Shown: piece by piece, positions 56,401 to 64,000 of the stretch
How the letters are laid out: the number at the start of each line of letters is the position of its first letter
Position numbering within the stretch: the stretch's first letter is position 1
Source: Verticillium longisporum
Taxonomy: Eukaryota; Ascomycota; Sordariomycetes; Glomerellales; Plectosphaerellaceae
DNA length: 64,000 nucleotides
Assembly: GCA_019188255.1 (NCBI GenBank)
Contig: JAETXT010000010.1
Location: forward strand, 1,178,001-1,242,000
Direction of reading: 5' to 3'
Notes under the pieces: model-generated
Databases searched by the model: none
What the model was told of the DNA's origin: nothing
Seen by the model: the letters and a program-made list of their open reading frames with translations, nothing else
Position numbers and translations under genes: made by a program

Positions 56401-57135
56401 TGCGGGGGTCATAGGAAGGCTGACGGAAGCTCTCGTTCAGAGGAAGAGGCGTGACTTCAGGCGCGTTGTGATTCGTCTTGCTCCGACGCATCAATAGGGT
56501 CGACATGGGGTTTTTGAGGAACGGCAAGGCTCTCCTGCCCTTGGATACCTCGATATCGTTGTTGGGAGCAGCAGGCACGGGGCTCGGCTCGGTGGCGAGC
56601 CTTGCGGCGGGCGGGCGTCGACCGGAGATGGCTTGATGCTGGGGTTGTGTCTGTGACGTTGGAAGTGCTGGGCGAGACTCTTGTGCGGTTGTGCGGGGGG
56701 CAGGTCCAGCACTTGGTGATGTCGGCGCAAGCGTGTGCGTGTACACGTTGAGGGTGTCTGGCTTTTTCGTGGTCTGCGGTTGGGGTGATTGTTGCTGCTG
56801 TTGCTGCTGTTGGTGTTGCTGGTGGTGTTGCTGTTCCTGCAGCAGCTGCTGCTGTTGTTCGCGGCGATATTTTTGCAAGGCTACGCCGCCCATAAAGCCA
56901 GACTCGTCATTGAAGGGCGACTTGACCGATTGGCGGGACAGGGACGCCTTTGGATCTGGGGCTGGAATGAAGTCGAGCTGGAATTCGGCATCGGACGAGG
57001 TGACGCGGGTGTTGGGGGGCAATGTGGGGGGCAGAGCGGGCGACGAGACGGCGACAGACGGGGAGCGGGCGTCATTTGAGGGCACATCTTGCTGGAGGAA
57101 GGGAGGTTGCGTGTTGGGGGGGGGAGTGCTCCCAT
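53456..57135 (-). CDS. Large intrinsically disordered protein, conserved fungal, unknown function
   Basis: An open frame of about 1,209 codons without introns. The frame has no ATG at its 5' end. An ATG at 57135 lies in another frame, separated by a run of nine C (coding strand, 57116-57124). One extra C would join them (MGALPPPNTQPPFLQQ) and give 1,226 residues. The chain is mostly disordered: a poly-Gln/His region near residues 92-117, then the conserved basic core NPMSTLLMRRS and SYDPRIRGTRVHDFSAP near 209-258. Five acidic repeats of the type EEPIPMxDDDYxxDDGL lie near 470-537. Long Ser/Pro regions and a short conserved C-terminus (GHKHKGSADSISYIKEEDRG) follow. No catalytic domain is seen. 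I infer a cytoskeletal or signalling scaffold, with low certainty. Confidence 0.75.
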
Positions 57136-57547
57136 GGTGAAGGTGCCGCCGCCTGGTCAGGGTTGGGAGACGAGGGGTTCGAGGGGCCGCGTCGGTGGAA
57201 GCGAAGATGGGACAACATGGCTTGTCGAGGGAAGCCCAGAAGGCGTCGCTCAGTCGATCGATCGGACCGTCAGTCAGGCGCCAAGGGAATGTGTGACTCG
57301 CAGTCGCAGAGGCGGGCGAGAGGACTGTCGTCGGGAGAAGGTCGTCGGTCGCCGCTGGCGCTGTCGTGTGCTATGTACGCGGCCGCGATGGTGTCATGTC
57401 CTCGCAGTCGCAGGCGCACGCCTTTCTCGGGACGACGCGGTCGGCGGGTGATTGTGGCGCGGCAAGGCGAGGCGCGGTGGAGGGGCTCCGCATGGATGGG
57501 CGAGCGGTGGGGCGTGAAGACGATGGAGAGGTCGCCGTCGTCGGGCG

Positions 57548-57593
57548 TTGAGTGTCAAGAGCCAGGAGCCAGGAGCCAGGAGTTAGGGGCCAG
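57548..57593. repeat. 7-bp tandem repeat GAGCCAG, degenerate
   Basis: About six units of GAGCCAG or close variants (GAGTTAG, GGGCCAG) in the promoter region of the disordered-protein gene. Confidence 0.85.
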
Positions 57594-57931
57594 GAGTCTT
57601 GTCAGGCGAGGGAGAAATGTGTGATAGTATGGCGGAGGGAGGTTGATGTTGCAATTTTGAAGGGCCATCCTCACCTCACCCAAGGTACTACTTACCTCAC
57701 CTCCACCTCAGGGAGGCACTGACACAGGTGCCGATTGCAGGTGCGTGCTCCATGCTCCACGGGTCTTCCTGCCTCTGCTCCAATGCGACGCTGTAGCATG
57801 CGTCCAACGGAGGCAGGCGCATTCTGCAGTGCCTTGGTCTCTGCTCTCCCTCGTGCTTGGCTGGCCGAATGCGAAGCTTTGGGTCCACTTGCCGCGCTCG
57901 AGGAATTGAGACGGACCGGTACGTACCATCT

Positions 57932-57979
57932 ACCTAGGGACGTAAGTACCTTAAGTACCTAGGTACCTCCAGCTAGGTC
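57932..57979. repeat. Palindromic CCTAGGTACCT-type cluster
   Basis: ACCTAGG, TACCTTAAGTACCT and CCTAGGTACCT follow one another over about 50 bases. Similar ACCTAGGTAGG lies at 9670-9680. Such motifs are scattered in many Sordariomycete promoters; their role is unknown to me. Confidence 0.6.
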
Positions 57980-60453
57980 ACCTGCCGAGGTCTCTCGAGA
58001 TTGACCTCTGAAGACGGATCGAAAGTTTATTGCATGTCTCTGGAGGCCATGTCCGACTCACTCGCTCATCTCGCCGTCCGTCTCGTCACAGTCAGGCCAG
58101 CGCTGCAGTCAGTGTCCACGACATGAGGGCAAAGTACCCGATAAGACAGCGGCCCGCACTGTCAGGGGGCACAGACGCTCCCTGGAATTCGGTAGCTTGG
58201 CGGTAGGGGCGCGCGCGCGCGGGCGCCGAGGAACTCAAAGTGACCTCATCCAACTCTGAAGCAGCAGGCAAGACATCGGCCTTGCTTTGCTGAAGGAACG
58301 AAGAGACGGCTTTGCAACGCGCCTGCACTGTACCATGCCCATTGCGGCTCAACGATTTCGTCGAGTCTCGCCCTGGGCGGAGTCCCCCATTCAGTACCGG
58401 AGGTCCGCACTGTATTGACCTCATTCTCTGGCCACGACGAGCGAGACATTGTCCGCAATCTCGCGTGCGTGGGCGCCGTGTCTGTCTGGTATCTGGGCAC
58501 ATCTGCTGCCACTCTGTTGCGTGCAACGTTCTCTCTAATCGATCCGTCCCGTTGGATCGATCAGGTCCCCCGCAAGCATGCTGGCACGTCGGAAACGAAG
58601 CCATCTTCTTGCCTCGTTTTTTTTTTCTTTCCTCACCTCCCCTCCAGTTGACAGGGCAGGTTTTTCGACACCCTGGCTGCAAAACGGGGCCACTGGACAA
58701 GGTTCGCCCAAAGCAGACAGTGTGTGGTGGTGGTCCCTTGGCTTGGGGCAAATGCTCCTGTCCCCCTCGCCTTGTTGGTGTCGGTATCCCTTGAGCTCCA
58801 GCCAGCCTGGGATGAAAGAAATTGCATTTCTATTTCATCTCTGACAACGGCTTCTTTTTTTTCGTCTCATTTCACGCTAGGAACACCCGAAGGCCCATGC
58901 CCCCAAACCAACCCAGACGAATCCGCAACAAAGACAGGGCCTTTGACACGTCGCGCCCTGACACAGGGACGCCCCGACTGACATCTCTGGCAGCTGCCGG
59001 TCTTGTGCTGACTGACCGTCAGAGTAGTTCACAGCAATGAGCACCATGGTGCTATTCAAAGCGTTTGGGAGCGCCGCTCAGTTGGAGACCTGTGCACCAG
59101 CTGCAAAGGTTCCTGCTGGCGTCGCGCTCTGCAAGCCAATCGTCCGAAGTTCAATCATCGTGGTCCGGCGATGCGCGTCGCTTGACTCGTTTCGTCGGTT
59201 CGCTATCAAAGGTAGGTACTATGTAGCTCAGTGCTCAGCGGTGCTAGCTCAGCGGACCACAAGGGCAGAATGAAGGCTGAGAAGAGATGAAGGCACCAGA
59301 GCAATCATCGCAAACCCCCCTGCCATTGACGACGCAAATGAAGATAGGTCAGGGCTAGTGCTCGAAGCCACACCAAGCCCGAGGCCCTCGATCCCCTCCT
59401 CGACTCATCCCCGCGAGGTCAGAAGTACACGGTACACAGTACTTGTGCGATGCTTTGACAAGGTTGCATCACATGGAACTAAGTTGCTACTGAAAGGCCG
59501 AGAGGTAAGGGTTAAATTTCTTAAAGGTGAAAAAGCATTTCTAAAAGTAACATACTTCTTCGTTACCTACCTAACGTAACATAGGTTCTTTGTACTGTAA
59601 TATAGGTCAGACTACCTAGTAATGTGTAACGAGGCAAGAAAAGTACAAAGTTGCGCAAAACTGTCGAAATTCGTCTGTCGAAATCCGCGCATGCCATTTG
59701 CCCACTGCTGAGCCTCATCTCGACGCCCTCGCCCATCCCCCTCCCCGAACTCTCTTTTCCCCGCGGATAATGGCAAATCTTGTACCTAACGAGTTATCTG
59801 TGCTGTGCCTTATGATGGTGCCAAGGCGTTTAGGGGCGCCCAGCTGGCACTTGGCGGCTCCTTCTTTCCTCGTGCCCCCAGAGGGCCCCCAGAGGGCCCC
59901 AGCGGGCCCATTGCCTGCCCCAGTGAACAAACAGGCGCTACGATGCCCCGTGGCTTAGCGTTGTTGTGGGAAGGCACCTTGCTGTGAAGCAGGGGTCATA
60001 TCGCCCGAATTGCTGGGGCGCGTGCTAGGGCGTGCTGGGGGTTGCTGGGGTCCTCTCGCATTCGTACCCAGTACCTCAACCTCGAACCCACATCACCCAA
60101 CGAACCCTCCCTCCTGCTCAGCCCCTGTTGAACGTAACCCCTGACACAGATTCCTAGGTGGGAAGGGAATTGCTGAGAGGTCGGTCGATAGAATGGATGG
60201 ACCTAGGCTACTCCTCTGCACGTGTACCTGCATAGAGGAGGGGCTTCCATTCAAACCTAAGTACTTTTAGGCTGCCTCGTCTGGTCTCTATGGCCTTTCC
60301 CCCCAGGCCATCTTTGACTTTGCTTTTCTCAGCCGCGAACCGCCCCCTCAAACCACCAACCCAGCTCTCTCGACATACCTGGGTACTTGGTAGCATTCTC
60401 TCCGAACGACCTCCTCCTCTCCGGCCTCGTCATCTTGGGCCCAAGACGCCATC

Positions 60454-61250
60454 ATGGCCAGCCTCAACGACTCAACCGTGGCATCGGCCCTTGGTCTGCC
60501 CGTTCACCCCTTCCACCCCCTCGATGCCATTGTCAATGACTACGTCGAGAACACCATGTCGACCCTGACCATTCTCACCATCTTCGCATCGACCTGCGTT
60601 GCCATTCTCCTGCCCACGCTCCTGCTCATTCGTCGCCTGCGGCCGAACCTGTCCACGGGCGACGTCTCCACGGCCATGTGGTTCATCGTCTCAGGCTCGA
60701 TCCACCTCGGCCTCGAAGGTGCGTGAAGCCCCCCCAATGAGGCCTCACTCGTGAGAGTTCACTCTTCTCACTGTCCACTTCCTTTGATTTAGGTTACGTC
60801 TCCATCAACTCAGCCCGCATGGGCCCCAGCCTCACCGTCCTCGGCCAGCTCTGGAAGGAGTACGCCCTCTCCGACTCGCGCTACCTGACGCAGGACTCGT
60901 TTGTCGTCTGCATGGAGACGGTCACGGCCTTCGTCTGGGGCCCCCTGTGCTTCCTCTGCGCCGCCGCCATCGTCCTCCGCCACCCGGCCCGCCACAGCCT
61001 GCAGGGCATCATCAGCCTCGGCCAGCTCTACGGCGTCGTCCTCTACTACGCCACCTTTGAGTACGACAATGTCGTGTGGGGCCGCGACTACTCCCGCCCC
61101 GAGAACTACTACTACTGGGGCTACTACGTCTTCCTCAACGCCTTTTGGTTCTTCATCCCCGTGACTCTGATCCTGCGCAGCGCCGTCGCCTCGACGAGGG
61201 CTATTGCTGCCGTCCAGAGGCTGGAGGCGAAGGCTGGGAAGAAGAATTGA
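60454..61250 (+). CDS. Emopamil-binding protein (EBP)-type membrane protein, EXPERA domain
   Basis: Exons 60454-60718 and 60793-61250 (74-nt intron in a Gly codon: HLGLEGYVSINS) give 240 residues. The EBP signature is clear: HLGLEGY with the conserved His and Glu, LWKEYALSDSRY, METVTAFVWGPLCFL, GQLYGVVLYYATFEYDN, and the aromatic YYYWGYYVFLNAFWFFIPV. In animals and plants EBP is the sterol delta8-delta7 isomerase. Fungi normally use the unrelated Erg2 for that reaction, so this EBP homologue may act on a sterol or related isoprenoid substrate or have another role. Four to five membrane helices are visible and the C-terminus is Lys-rich. No lesion is seen. Confidence 0.85.
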
Positions 61251-61705
61251 GGCCTGGGGCTTGCTGGGCGTCACCCCACGTGGCCTGAGTGAGGAGACGG
61301 TCTTGGCGAGGAGGGTCGAGGCGCCAGTGTGTCAGTATTTTATGAGAGTCGTTTGCCTTGGACATAGTATACCAGTGCCTTGTGTGGCATGTTTCCAGAG
61401 GGTCTCTTACATGAGTGGCTAGAGATAGACGGTCAATAGATGGATGAATCCGGTCCTGGCTGGCGCTCTCTTTTTCTGGCTGCATCTCAGGATTCACACA
61501 CGGTGTGACGGAATACTGGGGCTCGGTCGTTGAGCATATTGAGGCCATGTTGAGTAAGCATGCTCGTTATGAGTCCGACTTGAAATCAACAACGAGTATG
61601 GGCCATGTAGCCACCGTAGTCCCGTGGCAGTTCTGCACAGTACAAATATGATCAAACGTTGATGCTGGCCCTGGCCAGAAAGCTCCTCCGGCAGCACGTT
61701 ACGGC
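61251..61705. other. Intergenic
   Basis: 3' flank of the EBP-type gene. Nothing was recognised. Confidence 0.5.
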
Positions 61706-61976
61706 TCAGCCCTGCAGCAGCTCAGCCATCTCGTCGGGCTCCAGACGCCGGCTCGGCACGAGCCGGCCTTCAGGGTGCGTGAGCCTCGGGATAGGCTGGC
61801 CGAAAGTCTGGTTGAAGGTTCGAATCTCAACATGATGGTAGCAAACCGTCTCGCCGAACGAATCATTTCTAGGTATCAACATGAGTTGCGAGCAGCTATA
61901 CAGAAATATTGCTTCAGGACGACTTTATGACGGGATTGGACATCGAGGCTGAATTGAACACTCCATTGTGATCCAT
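61706..61976 (-). CDS. Possible small spliced gene, 71 aa, unknown
   Basis: Exons 61976-61924 and 61868-61706 are joined across a 55-nt GT...CTAG gap and keep frame. The reading is MDHNGVFNSASMSNPVIKND, then SFGETVCYHHVEIRTFNQTF, and a charged C-terminus ending LEPDEMAELLQG. The second block has clean open coding character and GC-rich third positions unlike its flanks. The donor GTCGTC is weak. It could also be the last exon of a different small gene. No family was recognised. Confidence 0.33.
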
Positions 61977-62255
61977 GTATCTAAGCTCCCTGATTCTGAG
62001 AGCATCGGAGAAAGGTGTGGCTCAGAAGGTTTATGCCTTCCAAACTTCGATCTTCAGGGTTCCTAGTACCATTTTCCAAGTCAATAAATAGAGAGTAATG
62101 TGCACTGCATGTCTTCTCTGCACTCTTGGGACCTTCCCGTGTCTCATCACCAGCACCAGTATCGCGGGATTTCACTGCTGTGCAAAACGTCTTCTGGACC
62201 TTTGCTCCGTGGCGTCAATCTGTGCACTCTACACCGTTTCATTCACGTATAAGTC
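61977..62255. other. Intergenic between divergent genes
   Basis: Short shared upstream region. Nothing specific was recognised. Confidence 0.5.
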
Positions 62256-63288
62256 ATGACGAATGGGTCGAATGTATGTCAATTGACCATGACCATCTTG
62301 TCCCAAATTAACTTAACATGAATAGGCCAAACGCAAAAAGAAGCAGCCGGCCAGGTACACCCCAGAAGAAGCCGACCCAGTGCAAGACGGCGACTTCTAC
62401 CCCCTCTTCCAGAACCAGCTTCCCGTTCCCCTCCAATATCCCCGGCGCCAGCACCCCGGCAACGCCCCCGAGACGCCTGCCCTCGACCCCGTGGCACCCC
62501 CGTTCAGCCCCAGCAGCGCGACCCCCGCGACTTCGTCAGCTACACCAAGCTCAGCATCCGAGGTCGGAGTCACGCCCGACACCCTCGCGACCCCGAGCAC
62601 AGCATCCAGAGACAAAGACGGCGGTCTCACGACCGCGGATGCCGCCGCGGCAAGACCGGTCATCGTCTCTTCATCGATGTACATCGACCCGCCATGTTTC
62701 GTCCCCCATCTCGCTCGCGACAAGGCTCGATCACCGCGCCGCCTTGGCGTTGGTGCCAGTGAAGGAGCTTCTGGTGGAGATTTCCCTCCTCGCAGCATGA
62801 CAGCATCCCCCGTTCCGTCTTTAGGTTTCTGCTCCTCGAAAATCTGCACAGTCGCAAACTGTGCTTCGCTTCACAGACCTGAGCAGCTTGCTTCACGCAC
62901 TCCGAGCGCCGAAAGTCGTACAGCATCAGTAGATTCAGACGACAAGGACGAAACCGAGGAAGAGAACCCCCCTCCTCGGCGCCTCTATTCAGGTGTCCAT
63001 GCAGAGGAGAGAAATGACGGGCCCCTGCAAGAATGTGACTTAACTTGTGTGTGCAGACGCGAGGGCAGTCTCGGCCATATCGACAATGACGAGAAGTCCG
63101 AGGAAGCGGGGGAAGCAAAGGAACGGCATGGAATTCTTGTCGCGCCTGTTCAGCGCAGGGGATCGAGTGTGTCTTTGTCTTCCAAGCCCGTAACACTGGA
63201 GGGCCGCTATAGTGCTGTCAGGGATATGGAAGATCCGTTCAACGAATTGTTTGATGCCGCGGCTGGGCCAGGGTCTCGGCCTCGCTAA
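62256..63288 (+). CDS. Disordered Ser/Pro/Thr-rich protein with basic N-terminus, unknown
   Basis: A tiny first exon (62256-62273, MTNGSN) is joined by a 52-nt GTATGT...AATAG intron to exon 2 (62326-63288), giving 326 residues. The joined start MTNGSNAKRKKKQPARYTPE carries a nuclear-signal-like KRKKK, followed by EEADPVQDGDFYPLFQNQLP. The rest is Ser/Thr/Pro-rich and then acidic (DSDDKDETEEENPPPRRL), ending VRDMEDPFNELFDAAAGP. No domain was recognised. The splice is supported by frame continuity, good consensus sites and absence of an ATG in exon 2 near its start. Confidence 0.6.
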
Positions 63289-63581
63289 CGCCGTTCGGCT
63301 GCGGAAGATGGGGGAGATATCAAGCCTGATGACCACATGTGGGGACTATATAAGATCGGACGAAATATAACAGTCATAGCCGTACGATATTGAGATGAAC
63401 AGCTGGTACAACTGATAGAGAGCTGCAGTCTGGACTTTAGTAATCGCAAAAGCAAGCTATGATTATTCAACCTTGGTAGTACCAAACCGACAGAAAAGGC
63501 CGCTACAAGCAAGGCTGGGTCTAGAGAGACAGAAAGAAGGCTGAAAGTGGGTATCATCAGATGCAAACCGTCAAAATCAAC
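63289..63581. other. Intergenic between convergent genes
   Basis: 3' ends of the disordered protein and of the MFS gene. Nothing was recognised. Confidence 0.5.
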
Positions 63582-64000
63582 TCATGCAGTGGACCCTCCT
63601 TCCTTCACCTTCTCCGCGTTCAACTTTTCCCACCGACTCAGCAAGCTCGTCAGCAAAGCAAGCCCTGTGGCTCCAATAGCGATCGCAATGGCGACTTTGA
63701 TGCCAGCCATGTACGCATCCAAGATGCCGGGGATCTCATCAGCGGAGAAGACCCGTCGAATATCTGTGGCGCCAGTTGCCACAACAGTTGCAGGATCGAC
63801 GTTGGGTGCCGTGTTTGGCAGAGACCGCAGCATCGTGTTGACAAAGGCGCATTGTCCAGCGGAAACAAATGACGAACCCCCGAGGTTCATAAAGACTAGC
63901 TCGTTAGTCATTGTAGCCGCAAAAGACCTTAAGGACAACTTACAAAGAACCATGGCTGTCACGGTCGAGACGTCGGTAGGGTCGGCATAGCTTTGGGCAA
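63582..64000 (-). CDS. MFS drug/toxin exporter (DHA14 type), 3' end only
   Basis: Partial gene; the 5' part lies beyond the window. The visible exons are 64000-63944 and 63895-63582, with a 48-nt intron (GTAAGT...GCTAG). The reading DVSTVTAMVLFFMNLGGSSF continues as VSAGQCAFVNTMLRSLP, then NVDPATVVATGATDIRRVFS, followed by the last TM (VAIAIAIGATGLALLTSLLS) and a short charged tail. The TATAxxFFMxxLGGxxFVSAGQ and VDPATVVxxGATxIR motifs typify the C-terminal end of fungal 14-TM multidrug/toxin efflux MFS proteins. Whether it belongs to a biosynthetic cluster cannot be judged here. Confidence 0.82.
   Translation of the reverse strand, partial: AQSYADPTDVSTVTAMVLCKLSLRSFAATMTNELVFMNLGGSSFVSAGQCAFVNTMLRSLPNTAPNVDPATVVATGATDIRRVFSADEIPGILDAYMAGIKVAIAIAIGATGLALLTSLLSRWEKLNAEKVKEGGSTA

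Larger units (their letters stand above)
57136..60453. other. Gene-free stretch of about 3.3 kb between divergent genes
   Basis: Promoter regions of the large disordered protein (-) and the EBP-type gene (+). A Gly/Ser-rich open frame on the minus strand (58092-58751) has no domain support. Repeats at 57548-57593 and the CCTAGGTACCT motif at 57932-57979 are listed separately. T-rich runs occur at 58618-58630 and 58855-58863. Confidence 0.45.

Noticed and set aside
58092..58751. 219-codon minus-strand open frame
   Set aside because: No start context, domain, signal or splice structure. Composition resembles random translation of GC-rich promoter DNA.
61815..61835. TTCGAATC, resembling a tRNA T-loop
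   Set aside because: No cloverleaf can be built around it, and it lies in a coding-like block on the minus strand.

Overview
This window is genomic DNA of a filamentous ascomycete (Pezizomycotina), most likely a Sordariomycete. Genes are split by short introns of about 48-163 nt, nearly all GT-AG. Products include fungal CBM1 cellulose-binding modules, an HsbA-type wall protein, a fungal SIT siderophore transporter, fungal binuclear-cluster regulator remnants and a Btn1/CLN3 homologue. A RIP-like AT-rich island and RIP-type nonsense codons are also present. No tRNA, rRNA, CRISPR array or intact transposon was recognised. I could not run a homology search, so the family names come from motifs and family knowledge.

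Layout. 1-9.4 kb: housekeeping and mitochondrial genes: mevalonate diphosphate decarboxylase, a LAT-type amino-acid permease, a RUS1/DUF647 protein, cytochrome c heme lyase, and the 2-oxoglutarate dehydrogenase adaptor Kgd4. 9.4-15.9 kb: gene-poor, with one secreted cysteine-rich three-repeat protein. 15.9-20.7 kb: PHO-4/PHO89-type phosphate symporter, a small mitochondrial membrane protein, and Btn1. 21.8-29.1 kb: surface or secretory genes: a V8/trypsin-like protease with a duplicated C-terminal module, an HsbA protein, and a membrane-anchored pepsin-like protein whose two catalytic motifs are degenerate. 29.8-35.3 kb: a DUF676-type serine hydrolase with a long acidic tail, then a siderophore transporter with two perfect ATCWGATAA iron-regulator boxes upstream. 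37.2-41.6 kb: two plant-cell-wall enzyme genes (GH43-CBM1 and GH10-CBM1), both broken. 42-47.5 kb: an FAD oxidoreductase and an anion:cation MFS symporter. 47.9-50.6 kb: a decayed zone with a RIP-like island, a small conserved hypothetical gene and a transcription-factor fragment. 51-64 kb: a SET protein with a signal-like N-terminus, a large disordered protein, an EBP-type (emopamil-binding) membrane protein, a disordered nuclear-type protein, and the 3' end of a DHA-type MFS transporter.

Two cross-cutting signals matter. First, at least six loci, including the normally essential ERG19, are interrupted by one-base length changes in mononucleotide runs. This pattern looks like consensus error more than biology, so those genes should be read with the correction in mind. 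Second, the GH10 gene carries three in-frame TAG codons that all fit C-to-T changes in CpA context, the signature of repeat-induced point mutation, and a segment at 48.0-48.3 kb lacks CpA/TpG almost entirely. RIP has therefore probably acted in this lineage.
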